Source: JAPHSX01 sp050298555
GTDB taxonomy: Bacteria; Pseudomonadota; Gammaproteobacteria; Thiohalomonadales; Thiohalomonadaceae
Assembly: GCA_050298555.1 (NCBI GenBank)
Contig: JBNKUL010000034.1
Coordinates: forward strand, 1-64,000
DNA: 64,000 nucleotides
Direction of reading: 5' to 3'
The stretch's first letter is position 1. Each line of letters begins with the position of its first letter. A program made the position numbers and the translations under genes. The notes under the pieces were generated by a model that saw nothing but the letters and a program-made list of their open reading frames with translations, searched no databases and was not told where the DNA came from. Below, in pieces: positions 1-8,749 of this stretch.

Positions 1-2
1 TC

Positions 3-710
3 AAGCTCTATACGCCGCTGGTGGAGTACCTCTCGGAGGTCACCGGCAGGCGCTTTATCCTCTACCCGGCCGGCAATTTCATCGAGTACACGGTGCGCAT
101 GCGTACGGGGAAATACGACATGTTGTTTGACGGTCCGCACCTCACCAGCTGGCGCATGGCCAAACAGCAGCACCAGCCGCTGGCTCGCCTCGCCGGCGAG
201 ATCCGTATCGTCGTGGTCGTGCCTGAGGGTTCCGACATCGATTCAATGGAAAAGCTGGCGGGTGGTCTTGCCCGCGTCTGCGCCTACCCCTCCCCCAATA
301 TGCTGACGATGGCCTTCCTCGCCCACTACCCTGACCCCCGCAATCGCCCTCACCTGGTGCGCGCCCACACCCCTGCCGACCTGATGAGCTGTATCCGGCG
401 CGGGTTCGGCGATGCACTGGTGTTGCGTGAGACGGTGTGGAACGGTATGAGTGAGGGGGAGAAGGCGGGGCTGAAACTGCTTGCCGCCCCGGAGCGCAGT
501 TATCCCGAACGCACCTTCAGTGTCGGCAGCCGCATCGATGAGCCGCTGCGCAAGAAGATCACCGAGGCGCTGTTGAGCGAAGAGGGCCAAAAGGTGTTGG
601 GCGAACTGTTGCACAAGCTGAACAAGCCGCAGCTGGTGGCGGCCAATGCCGCCGACTATGAGGGACTGGATGCATTGCTCAAGCCGGTGTGGGGCTTCCA
701 TCGCCCATAG
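3..710 (+). CDS. PhnD-like phosphate/phosphonate-type periplasmic substrate-binding protein, 5' truncated
   Basis: The reading frame is open to the left edge, so the start codon and signal peptide lie outside the window; the first visible residues (KLYTPLVEYLSEVTGR) match the beginning of the mature domain of PhnD-like binding proteins. The visible 235 residues carry the usual two-lobe pattern, with a segment on ligand-site prediction (YDMLFDGPHLTSW) and a C-terminal helical end. Such proteins bind phosphate, phosphite or phosphonate, or act as sensor partners of histidine kinases; which applies here cannot be told because the neighbours upstream are not visible. No ABC permease or ATPase follows. 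A GTG at position 21 is an internal codon, not a likely start. Confidence 0.75.
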   Translation, partial: KLYTPLVEYLSEVTGRRFILYPAGNFIEYTVRMRTGKYDMLFDGPHLTSWRMAKQQHQPLARLAGEIRIVVVVPEGSDIDSMEKLAGGLARVCAYPSPNMLTMAFLAHYPDPRNRPHLVRAHTPADLMSCIRRGFGDALVLRETVWNGMSEGEKAGLKLLAAPERSYPERTFSVGSRIDEPLRKKITEALLSEEGQKVLGELLHKLNKPQLVAANAADYEGLDALLKPVWGFHRP

Positions 711-748
711 GCTATTCTGACAATAGTCCAAGCATACGGAGATAGCCG

Positions 749-1075
749 ATGAAGGTATTTATGTTCGCTGCCGCCCTGGCGCTGTTCTTGGCTTTGGGCG
801 CCAATGCCCAGGCCGACTGTTTCGAGTCGGTGGAGCTGGGTGACCCCGCCTATTTGGTGATAGAGAAGTGTGGTGAGCCGCAGCGGCGCGATCGCAAGGA
901 GCGGGCAAGCCGTCCGGTCGAGGTGTTGCGCGGTAACGAGGTGAGCAGGCAGCGGCCGGTTAATCGCCTGGTGATCGAGCGCTGGTATTACGACTCCAGT
1001 CTCAACGCCGCCACGGTGATCCATCTGGAGGACGGCGGCGTCACCGACAAGCAGCGCCTGGAGCGTGGGCAGTGA
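749..1075 (+). CDS. Small secreted DUF2845-like protein
   Basis: A 108-residue protein with a clear signal peptide (hydrophobic residues 5-18, cleavage likely after ANAQA). The mature part begins with a Cys and has the pattern EKCGEPQRR, as in DUF2845 proteins, where a Gly-x-x-x-x-x-x-Val/Ile-x-x-x-Cys-Gly-x-Pro motif recurs. The function of the family is not known; location is predicted periplasmic. The start ATG has a GGAGATAG ribosome site 7 bases upstream. The next gene begins 13 bases downstream, so cotranscription with the DUF211 gene is possible. Confidence 0.6.
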   Translation: MKVFMFAAALALFLALGANAQADCFESVELGDPAYLVIEKCGEPQRRDRKERASRPVEVLRGNEVSRQRPVNRLVIERWYYDSSLNAATVIHLEDGGVTDKQRLERGQ

Positions 1076-1088
1076 TCGCGGAGGCCCT

Positions 1089-1352
1089 ATGACCCAGCTT
1101 AAACGCCTGGTGCTGGACATCCTCAAACCGCACCAACCCAATGCCCTGGAATTCAGCCGCCTGCTTGCCGAACAGGGCGAACACCGGATAAAGCTGACGG
1201 TGATGGAGATGGACGACAAGACCGAGACCCTGCAGGTGGAGATCGTCGGCGAGGACATCGACTTCGAGCGCATCCAGATGGCGATTAGCGACTTCGGCGC
1301 CTCGCTGCACAGCATCGATGTGGTCGAGGTAGACGGCGGCCCCGCCGAGTAA
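1089..1352 (+). CDS. DUF211 family protein
   Basis: An 87-residue protein starting MTQLKRLVLDILKPH and containing EIVGEDIDFERIQMAI and a SIDVVEV end, the full-length pattern of DUF211 (COG1888), a small ferredoxin-fold family common in archaea and some bacteria. I chose ATG 1089 over an in-frame GTG at 1065 because GCGGAGG sits just before it and the GTG would overlap the preceding gene. DUF211 proteins have been suggested to bind metal or small ligands, but a function is not established. It lies directly upstream of a VIT-like membrane protein and a cation P-type ATPase, which suggests a role in cation homeostasis (inference). Confidence 0.75.
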   Translation: MTQLKRLVLDILKPHQPNALEFSRLLAEQGEHRIKLTVMEMDDKTETLQVEIVGEDIDFERIQMAISDFGASLHSIDVVEVDGGPAE

Positions 1353-1364
1353 CCCCCCTGAACG

Positions 1365-1946
1365 ATGGAAAGCAGCGGCGCCCGCCAGCTCTGGCTACAG
1401 GTCTCCTACGCACGCGGGATCGCCCGCCGCTACTTCGTGGTCAACGGCTTTGACGGTGCCCTCACCATGCTGGGGCTGCTCACTGGCTTCTATCTTACCG
1501 ATGCCCCATCGCTCGAGGTGGTGATTACCGCCTGTCTCGGTGCGGCGGTGGCCCTGGGTATTAGCGGCCTGACCAGTGCCTACCTCAGCGAGAGCGCCGA
1601 GCGTCGCCGCTCCCTCGCCAAGCTGGAGGAGGCGATGGTGACCGACCTATCCGACAGCGCACACGGTGTCGCCGCGCGGGTGATGCCGCTGCTCATCGCC
1701 CTGATTAACGGCGCCGCGCCGCTGCTGCTCTCCCTCATTATCATCACCCCGTTGTGGCTGGCCCGTGCCGGTATCGCCCTGCCGCTGCCCCCCCTGCCCA
1801 GCGCCATCGCCACCGCCTTTTTCTGTCTCTTTGCCCTTGGGGTCTTCCTCGGCCGGGTCGGCGGCACCCCGTGGTTGTGGAGTGGGATTAAGTCGCTGCT
1901 TATCGCCGTGGTGACGGTGGCGATCATTATGTTGCTGGAGCAGTGA
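1365..1946 (+). CDS. VIT1/CCC1-like integral membrane protein
   Basis: A 193-residue membrane protein with about five hydrophobic segments (near residues 28-45, 50-72, 107-128, 140-162 and 172-190). The N-terminal pair with FVVNGFDGALTMLG resembles the first membrane pair of VIT1/CCC1 iron/manganese transporters, and the polar loop ESAERRRSLAKLEEAM is also of that type. Known family members move Fe2+ or Mn2+ across membranes; the substrate here is not shown. The stop overlaps the start of the P-type ATPase by one base (TGATG), implying translational coupling. The start ATG follows the DUF211 stop by 12 bases. Confidence 0.6.
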   Translation: MESSGARQLWLQVSYARGIARRYFVVNGFDGALTMLGLLTGFYLTDAPSLEVVITACLGAAVALGISGLTSAYLSESAERRRSLAKLEEAMVTDLSDSAHGVAARVMPLLIALINGAAPLLLSLIIITPLWLARAGIALPLPPLPSAIATAFFCLFALGVFLGRVGGTPWLWSGIKSLLIAVVTVAIIMLLEQ

Positions 1947-4555
1947 TGGCCGACCTCGATACTCCCACCTGCTGGCACTGCCTGGAGGGCCGTGAGGTGG
2001 TCACCCGCCTGGGGAGCGATTGGCAGCGTGGCCTGACGGCGCAGAAGGCGACGGCCCGCCTTGCTGAGTATGGTCCCAACGCCCTGAGCGAGGGTAAGCG
2101 GCGCTCCCTGCTGCTGCTGTTCATTAAACAGTTCTCCGATTTCATGATTATGGTGCTGCTGGCTGCGGCCTTTGTCTCCGGGGTGATCGGTGAGCCGGCC
2201 GACACCATCGCCATTATGGTGATCCTGCTGCTCAATGCGGTGATCGGTTCGGTGCAGGAGTTTCGGGCCGAGCGAGCGGTGGCGGCGCTACGCGACATGG
2301 CGGCGCCGTCGGCGCAGGTGATACGCGACGGCGGGCGCCTTACCCTGCCGGCCCACGAACTGGTGCCGGGCGACCTGGTGGTGCTGGAGGCGGGTAACCT
2401 GGTGCCGGCGGACCTGCGGCTGGTCGAGGCGGTGGAGCTGCAGTGCGATGAGTCGGTGCTGACCGGAGAGTCGCATGCGGTGGAGAAGCGCGACGAGGTG
2501 CTGGACGATGCCGAGGCGCCGCTGGGGGATCGCCACAACCTGCTGTTTAAGGGCACCTCCCTGACCAGGGGACGCGGCCTGGGCATCGTGGTGGCCACCG
2601 GCATGCAGAGCGAGCTGGGACGCATCGCCGATCTGCTGGCGGAGGAGGAGGCGGTAAAGACCCCGCTGCAGCAGCGCCTCACCATCTTTGGCCGCTACCT
2701 TGCCCTGGCCGTGCTGGCAATCTGCACCGTGGTCTTCATCACCGGCCTGCTACAGGGGCAGCCGCTGGTACTGATGTTCCTCACCGCCGTTAGCCTGGCG
2801 GTGGCCGCCATCCCCGAGGCGTTGCCCGCGGTGGTTACCGTCTCCCTCGCCTTTGGTGCCCGCCTGCTCAGCCGCCACAACAGCCTGGTGCGTAACCTGC
2901 CGGCGGTAGAGACCCTCGGCTCCGTCACCTATATCTGCTCGGATAAGACCGGTACTCTGACGCAGAACCGCATGACGGTGGAGCGGCTGTGGCTGAGGGG
3001 GGGATTGCACGACACCCTGCAACAGGAGGGCGAGCTGTGGCACTCCCTTGGCCGGGCGATGGCACTGAGTAACGATGTGGCGCCGCAGGGGGAGCAGCTG
3101 ATCGGTGACCCTACCGAGGTGGCACTCTACCGCGCCGCAGAGGACTCGGGTTACCGCAAGTCGGAGCTGCTGGAGGTCTCCCCCCGCCTCGCCGAGATCC
3201 CCTTCGACAGTGCACGTAAATTGATGACCACCCTGCATCGAGAGGGGGAGGGGATCGTTGCCTACGTGAAGGGGGCGCCCGAGGTGCTGTTGCCGCGCTG
3301 TGACAGTGTTCTGGATGAAGTCCTGGCCGTTGCCGATGAGCTGGCCAAGGAGGGTTACCGGGTGTTGGCGATTGCGCGGCGACGCTTCGATGCAGTGCCG
3401 GACGAGCTGGGCTCGGTGGAGCGGGAATTAGAGCTGCTCGGCCTGGTGGCGTTGATCGACCCGCCCCGCCCCGAAGCCGCCGGGGCGGTGGCTGAGTGCA
3501 AGGGGGCGGGCATCACCCCGGTGATGATCACCGGCGACCACCCCGGTACCGCCCTGGCCATCGCCACCCGTCTCGGCATCGTCGATGACGGCGCCGAGGT
3601 GATGACCGGGCAGGAGCTGAAACAGCTCACCGACGAGGAGTTCTTCCTCCATGTGAAAAGGGTGCGCGTTTACGCCCGTGTCAGCCCGGCGCAGAAGATC
3701 CGCATCGTCAAGGCGCTGCAGGCGCACGGTGAGTACGTGGCGATGACCGGCGACGGCGTTAACGACGCCCCGGCGCTAAAGCGTGCCGCCATCGGCGTGG
3801 CGATGGGCGACAAGGGCACCGACGTGGCACGCCAGGCCGCCGACATGGTGCTGCTGGACGACAACTTCGCCACCATCGTCCATGCGGTGCATGAGGGGCG
3901 GCGCATCTTCGACAACATTCGCAAGTTCATCAAGGACACCATGAGCTCCAACTCGGGCGAGATCTGGACCCTCTTTCTCGCCCCCTTCCTTGGCCTGCCG
4001 ATACCGCTGCTGCCGATCCACATCCTGTGGATCAATCTGGTCACCGACGGTCTGCCCGGTCTCGCCTTCACCGCCGAGCCGGGCGAGCCGGGCAACATGC
4101 GCCGTCCGCCAAGACACCCCGAAGAGAGTATCTTCGCCCACGGCATGTGGCAGCACATCATCTGGGTGGGACTGTTCGTCGGCGGGCTCTCCATCGCCTC
4201 CCAGGCCTGGGCCCTTGCCCGAGGTGTCGAGTACTGGCAGACCGTGGTCTTCACCGTGCTCACCGTCTCGCAACTGTTCCACTCCATGGCGGTACGCAGC
4301 GAGCGCCAGTCGCTCTTTACTATCGGTGTCACCAGCAACCTGCCGATGCTCGGTGCCGTACTGCTCACCATCGGCCTGCAACTGGCGGTGATCTACTCAC
4401 CGCTGCTGCAACCCATCTTTAAGACTCAACCGCTGCCGCTCTTCGATCTGGGCGTCTGCTTCGCCCTCTCCTCGCTGGTGCTGGTGGCGGTGGAGATCGA
4501 GAAGGTGTTGGTGCGGCGGGGTAGGCTTTATGGTGAGGCCGTGGCGGACCTTTAG
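1946..4555 (+). CDS. P2-type cation-transporting ATPase (calcium-type)
   Basis: An 869-residue P-type ATPase. It has a cation ATPase N-terminal domain, the actuator motif LTGES, the phosphorylation site CSDKTGTLTQ, nucleotide-domain KGAPEVLLP, the hinge TGDGVNDAPAL and a C-terminal block of membrane helices with PLLPIHILWINLVTDG. Membrane segment 4 reads AAIPEALPAVVTVS, close to the PEGLP signature of SERCA-type pumps. These features place it in the P2 group that exports Ca2+ or similar cations at the cost of ATP. Start ATG 1946 overlaps the stop of the VIT-like gene. The exact ion is not decided by the sequence; the DUF211 and VIT-like neighbours hint at divalent cations. Confidence 0.88.
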   Translation: MADLDTPTCWHCLEGREVVTRLGSDWQRGLTAQKATARLAEYGPNALSEGKRRSLLLLFIKQFSDFMIMVLLAAAFVSGVIGEPADTIAIMVILLLNAVIGSVQEFRAERAVAALRDMAAPSAQVIRDGGRLTLPAHELVPGDLVVLEAGNLVPADLRLVEAVELQCDESVLTGESHAVEKRDEVLDDAEAPLGDRHNLLFKGTSLTRGRGLGIVVATGMQSELGRIADLLAEEEAVKTPLQQRLTIFGRYLALAVLAICTVVFITGLLQGQPLVLMFLTAVSLAVAAIPEALPAVVTVSLAFGARLLSRHNSLVRNLPAVETLGSVTYICSDKTGTLTQNRMTVERLWLRGGLHDTLQQEGELWHSLGRAMALSNDVAPQGEQLIGDPTEVALYRAAEDSGYRKSELLEVSPRLAEIPFDSARKLMTTLHREGEGIVAYVKGAPEVLLPRCDSVLDEVLAVADELAKEGYRVLAIARRRFDAVPDELGSVERELELLGLVALIDPPRPEAAGAVAECKGAGITPVMITGDHPGTALAIATRLGIVDDGAEVMTGQELKQLTDEEFFLHVKRVRVYARVSPAQKIRIVKALQAHGEYVAMTGDGVNDAPALKRAAIGVAMGDKGTDVARQAADMVLLDDNFATIVHAVHEGRRIFDNIRKFIKDTMSSNSGEIWTLFLAPFLGLPIPLLPIHILWINLVTDGLPGLAFTAEPGEPGNMRRPPRHPEESIFAHGMWQHIIWVGLFVGGLSIASQAWALARGVEYWQTVVFTVLTVSQLFHSMAVRSERQSLFTIGVTSNLPMLGAVLLTIGLQLAVIYSPLLQPIFKTQPLPLFDLGVCFALSSLVLVAVEIEKVLVRRGRLYGEAVADL

Positions 4556-4619
4556 AGAGATAGACGGCGATAGCCGCTATCATTATACGAATGTTTCTAT
4601 TGAAGCTTGGCGTAACAGT

Positions 4620-6752
4620 ATGACCTATCACAAACTGAGCTTTGTCTCGCGCATTACCCTGTTGGTATTGAGTGTTGAAGTCGCGGCCTTTGCCGCGCTG
4701 GGGTATTTCTATGTTGAACAGTACGGCCGTGCGGAGCTAGAGCGACTCCATTCTCGTTTCTCTCTTGTTCAGGAAATGATGCAAAAGGGTGAACTGCCCG
4801 TCAGCACCATCTCGCGTCAACCCTTTGTAACGCAATTGCTGGATACGCCCTACCTGGAGGGGATGGTGATCGGTGCTAATGGCCGCGTCATTGTCTCGAC
4901 GGAGCCTCGCCAGCTGGGACGACATGTGACAAAACTGGATGGTTTCGAGGCCGCCTGGTTAAACCTGGAGTCTGGCAGTGCCCATATTGAAACAGGTGAG
5001 GGCCGCCATACGGAGATTCTGGGCATCCGGGGTGGCAGTGGCGATGTGCCGCTCTATACCGTGGTGCTGACGGTTAGTACCGAAGGGATTCAGGAGAGAA
5101 AGGACAGGCTAATTCTGAAAAGTCTCCTGGGCTCATTGCTGTTTATTCTCCTTAGCAGCGGTGGAGTCGTCTTCATTGCACAACGCTTCTCTCGAAGTGA
5201 ACAGGAAACACGTGCCGTCAAGCAGCAGCTGGAACAGGTGTTGTGGAGTAGTGGTGATGGCTGGTGGGACTGGAATGTTGCGACAGGAGAGGCCTACTTC
5301 GACCAGCGCTGGTTAGGCATGCTGGGCTATACGCAGGATGAGGTGGCGGCCGATTTTGGTGGATGGAAAGCACTCCTGCATCCCGACGATGTGGAGACGG
5401 TGCAGCAGCAGTTGAATTCGCACCTGAGGGGGGAGACGAAGGACTACGAGGTGCGTTTTCGCATGCGCTGCAAGAGTGGCGAGTGGAAGTGGATCCTGGC
5501 CCGCGGAAAAGTCGTGGAACGGGATGACAGTGGTCGGCCGCTTCGTATGACGGGGACTCATAGTGATATTACCGCATCCGTAGAGGCTGAGCATGAACTG
5601 GAAAGGGTGCGTCTGTATCTCGACAGTGTCGTTAACTCGATGCCGTCACTATTGGTCGGGCTGGACAATAGCGGCCGCGTTACCCACTGGAACCACCAGG
5701 CTGAGGTGTGGAGTGGTGCAATAGAGGAGATTGTGCTGGATACGCCTCTTGGCGGACAGATCCCTGCACTCCAACCCTATATGGGAAAAATTGAGCAGGC
5801 CCTGAGCGATAATGAAGAAATGATTATAAGAAAGGTCTCTGCCGAGCTGCCGAGCGGGAAGCGGGTATGGAATGTGATGCTCTATCCGCTTACGGGAGAG
5901 GGGGCTACCGGTGCGGTTCTCAGGGTGGATGACATAACGGAGCAGGTGCGCATGGAGACCCTTATGGTACAGACCGAGAAAATGATGTCTGTCGGTGGCC
6001 TGGCGGCGGGTATGGCACACGAAATCAACAATCCGCTAGGTGGCATGATGCAGGGGTTGCAAAATATACGTCGGCGACTCTCTCCAGAGATGAAAAAAAA
6101 TGTCGAGGTGGCAAGGGAGCTGGATGTCGATCTCGAGAATGTTCAAAAATACCTGCAAGAACGCGACATTCTAACGTTCATGGACAAGATCGCTGAAGCT
6201 GGCGAAAGGGCCGGCAAGATTGTCGCCAATATGCTGCAGTTCAGCCGCAAGAGTGATCCCTCGTTTTCGACGGTGAACATCAACGAGCTGATAGAAAGCA
6301 CCCTTGGACTGGCGGCCGTCGACTATGACCTGAAGAAAAGGTATGACTTCAGAAAGATCACCGTTGTACGGCAATATGACAACAGTTTGCCCATGGCCCC
6401 CTGCATTCCCTCTGAAATACAGCAGGTACTTCTGAACCTTTTCCGTAATGCGGCACAGGCGCTGTATCAGGAGAGAGAGAAAATCAGCCAACCCAGTATC
6501 ACGGTTAGTACCCTGACAAAAGGCACTATGGTCTGCATAGAGGTAACGGATAATGGGCCGGGGATAGAGGAAGAGATCAAGGGGCGCGTGTTCGAGCCGT
6601 TCTTTACCACCCGCCCGGTGGGTGAGGGGACAGGGCTTGGCCTGTCGGTCTCCTACTTCATCGTCACGCAGGAACATGGTGGCGAAATGAGCGTTACCTC
6701 AAAGCCTGGAGAGGGAACGACATTCACGGTTTGTCTGCCGCGCCAAAGATAA
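4620..6752 (+). CDS. Membrane-bound PAS-PAS sensor histidine kinase
   Basis: A 710-residue kinase with a membrane helix near residues 8-30, a periplasmic segment of about 140 residues, a second helix (LLGSLLFILLSSGGVVF), a PAS domain with PAC region from about residue 210, a second PAS from about 325, a phosphoacceptor box AAGMAHEINNP with His467, and an ATPase domain with NLFRNAAQAL, TDNGPGI and GTGLGLS. An in-frame start at 4530 would overlap the preceding gene by 26 bases, so ATG 4620 is preferred. No response regulator is adjacent. A long charged insertion lies between the H-box and the N-box (residues about 490-530). Its base composition is less GC-rich than the ATPase gene before it. 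Confidence 0.85.
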   Translation: MTYHKLSFVSRITLLVLSVEVAAFAALGYFYVEQYGRAELERLHSRFSLVQEMMQKGELPVSTISRQPFVTQLLDTPYLEGMVIGANGRVIVSTEPRQLGRHVTKLDGFEAAWLNLESGSAHIETGEGRHTEILGIRGGSGDVPLYTVVLTVSTEGIQERKDRLILKSLLGSLLFILLSSGGVVFIAQRFSRSEQETRAVKQQLEQVLWSSGDGWWDWNVATGEAYFDQRWLGMLGYTQDEVAADFGGWKALLHPDDVETVQQQLNSHLRGETKDYEVRFRMRCKSGEWKWILARGKVVERDDSGRPLRMTGTHSDITASVEAEHELERVRLYLDSVVNSMPSLLVGLDNSGRVTHWNHQAEVWSGAIEEIVLDTPLGGQIPALQPYMGKIEQALSDNEEMIIRKVSAELPSGKRVWNVMLYPLTGEGATGAVLRVDDITEQVRMETLMVQTEKMMSVGGLAAGMAHEINNPLGGMMQGLQNIRRRLSPEMKKNVEVARELDVDLENVQKYLQERDILTFMDKIAEAGERAGKIVANMLQFSRKSDPSFSTVNINELIESTLGLAAVDYDLKKRYDFRKITVVRQYDNSLPMAPCIPSEIQQVLLNLFRNAAQALYQEREKISQPSITVSTLTKGTMVCIEVTDNGPGIEEEIKGRVFEPFFTTRPVGEGTGLGLSVSYFIVTQEHGGEMSVTSKPGEGTTFTVCLPRQR

Positions 6753-6915
6753 CAACAACAGTACAGTACCGCTCATGCCGGTTTAAGCAGATGTGACAGG
6801 CGGTGTGGGTGGGGTGTCTCCAGAAGTCTCGAAAATAGTCACCGATTGATCTGCTATCTTTCTCGTATGCCGTGAGGCCAGTACGCTCTGTTCTAGTGAC
6901 GGTTGAGGTGAATAT

Positions 6916-7224
6916 ATGAATGCCAGATTCGCATTTATCTTTCTTGTGCTCTTTACATTCCTGTCATGGCCTGCCCATGCAGAGAAAGAGAAGAGCAAGG
7001 CAAAACCACTCCCTTATGGGCTGCAGAAAAAACAGGCACAAGGCAAGCCGCTGCCCCCGGGCTGGCAGAAAAAACTGGAAAAGGGCCAGGTGCTGGATGT
7101 GAATGTGTATGAGGCCGGCACGGTTGTTAAGCGTGCGGAGGGTGGCCTCGTCACCATTCGTGTCGAGGGCAGGTTAATCAAGCTCTATGAAGATACGCGC
7201 AAAATCATCGATGTGCTGCAGTAG
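6916..7224 (+). CDS. Small secreted basic protein
   Basis: A 102-residue protein with a signal peptide (cleavage likely after PAHA). The mature part is Lys-rich with two related copies of a motif: AKPLPYGLQKKQAQG and GKPLPPGWQKKLEKG. A small domain follows, ending in LIKLYEDTRKIIDVLQ. This layout resembles RcnB-type or related small periplasmic proteins, where PPGxxKK repeats precede a short beta domain, but I cannot assign a function. It is AT-richer than the neighbouring genes. The next gene starts two bases after the stop, so the two are probably cotranscribed. Confidence 0.6.
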   Translation: MNARFAFIFLVLFTFLSWPAHAEKEKSKAKPLPYGLQKKQAQGKPLPPGWQKKLEKGQVLDVNVYEAGTVVKRAEGGLVTIRVEGRLIKLYEDTRKIIDVLQ

Positions 7225-7225
7225 A

Positions 7226-7702
7226 GTGACCCAGAGCGTTTTCGTCTTTTTGCTCCTCCTGGTGGCGGGCGGGAGGACGTTTGCGCAGCCGGGGGGAGAA
7301 CTCGGGGTCGGGATTATTCTCGACGAGCCGACAGGTATCACTGTTCATAGGTGGCTCGATGGTGACACCTCCATCGATGCAGCGTTTGCCTGGTCGACCT
7401 CGGGAAGGGATACGTTCCACTTCCACGCGGACTACCTCCTTCACCGGCACGACCTTGTCCGTATACCGGAATTGTCCGGGCGATTTAGCGCCTACTATGG
7501 CGTGGGCGGCAAGATCAAATTCAACGACGATGACACCAAGAATAGTGATGATGTGATCGGTGTCAGGATCCCCATCGGCATTAACTACCTGTTTGCCGAG
7601 CTACCAATCGACCTGTTTGTCGAGGTTGTTCCCCTGCTGGTTTTGTCGCCGGATAGCGATGTGCAACTTAAGGCGGCATTGGGGGCGAGGTATTACTTCT
7701 GA
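7226..7702 (+). CDS. Secreted outer-membrane-type beta-barrel protein, unknown function
   Basis: Reading from GTG 7226 gives 158 residues with a signal peptide (hydrophobic VFVFLLLLVAGGRTFAQ) followed by alternating amphipathic strands, for example GELGVGIILDEPTGITV, and a C-terminal Tyr-Tyr-Phe. A terminal aromatic residue and strand-turn pattern are typical of small outer membrane barrels. Earlier in-frame ATGs at 7187 and 7211 lie inside the preceding gene and would add a charged extension, so they are less likely. Function is not recognised. It probably forms a two-gene unit with the secreted protein before it. Confidence 0.5.
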   Translation: MTQSVFVFLLLLVAGGRTFAQPGGELGVGIILDEPTGITVHRWLDGDTSIDAAFAWSTSGRDTFHFHADYLLHRHDLVRIPELSGRFSAYYGVGGKIKFNDDDTKNSDDVIGVRIPIGINYLFAELPIDLFVEVVPLLVLSPDSDVQLKAALGARYYF

Positions 7703-7869
7703 GTGGTTGTGGGGTGGTGTAGGGATAACAAACAAGAGGGGATGTCTGTTTGCGGCTAGTAGCGGGCATAACGGTGTGTTGTATATCATAGCTGCTATGT
7801 GACTAACAGTAGTCATTATGCTTGATATGAAATAGGTATACTTCCAACGAAATTCTAAAGGAAATAGAT

Positions 7870-8598
7870 GTGGCCAATAAAAACCGTATAGCGCTACTCA
7901 TAGATTGCGACAACGTCAGCTATAACTCGATCGAAGGGGTGCTTGAAGAACTGGCAAAATATGGAACCGTTAACGTTCGCCATGCACATGGGGACTGGAA
8001 TAACCAGGGTCTATCGGGATGGCGAGATAAGCTCCATCCGCATGCGATAAGGCCCATGCAACAATTTGCCTATACCAAAGGCAAGAATGCAACTGATTCA
8101 GCTATGATTATTGATGCAATGGATTTGCTTTACAGTGGTAACGTTGAAGCTTTTGCACTGATGACGAGCGATAGTGATTTTACTCCTCTTGTATTGAGGA
8201 TGCTTGAGAGTGGCTTGCCGGTTTATGGGTTCGGAGAGAAAAAAACACCACAGCCATTTGTCGACGCGTGCTCCACCTTTATTTACACAGAAAATTTGGA
8301 CTTAGATAAGGACGAGCAGTCAACTTCACCAACACACCTAACAAAGAAAAGCAAAAATGAGCTGCGAGGGGATACTGCACTTGTGAGATTGTTGCGAACC
8401 GCAGTAGAGCAAACATCAGACGACGATGGCTGGGCTCATATGAGCAAGGTTGGCCACTACATCTCTAACAATAGTTCATTCTCTCCTGTTAATTACGGGT
8501 ATAAGAAGATTAGCGATTTGATAAGAGCTAGTGAGTTATTTGATATAGAAATGCGAAAGGATGGTTCTGCCATGTATATTAGTGATGCGCGGAAATAA
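7870..8598 (+). CDS. NYN-domain ribonuclease-like protein with LOTUS (OST-HTH) domain
   Basis: A 242-residue protein. The N-terminal NYN (PIN-like) domain shows the acidic metal-site set: LLIDCDN near residue 10, DSAMIIDAMDLLY near 78, and TSDSDFTPL near 102. The C-terminal 75 residues (from ALVRLLRTAVEQ) fit the LOTUS/OST-HTH RNA-binding fold. The LabA-like group to which this belongs is thought to act on RNA. The GTG start has AAAGGA upstream; an ATG two bases earlier is out of frame. Codon use is clearly AT-richer than in surrounding genes, and about 150 bases without genes lie on both sides, which suggests separate acquisition. Confidence 0.85.
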   Translation: MANKNRIALLIDCDNVSYNSIEGVLEELAKYGTVNVRHAHGDWNNQGLSGWRDKLHPHAIRPMQQFAYTKGKNATDSAMIIDAMDLLYSGNVEAFALMTSDSDFTPLVLRMLESGLPVYGFGEKKTPQPFVDACSTFIYTENLDLDKDEQSTSPTHLTKKSKNELRGDTALVRLLRTAVEQTSDDDGWAHMSKVGHYISNNSSFSPVNYGYKKISDLIRASELFDIEMRKDGSAMYISDARK

Positions 8599-8749
8599 CT
8601 CACGAGGAGGGGGAGATCGCTGGCGCTCCTTAGTATTAGGCAGCTTTGTCTAGTTGATGTCGGCTTACTGGTGAACTCAAGACTACCTCTCGACCGACAC
8701 TCTGAGTCTGCTTTGGTCGCACAGCAGCCATTTAAACTTGCCATCCAAA

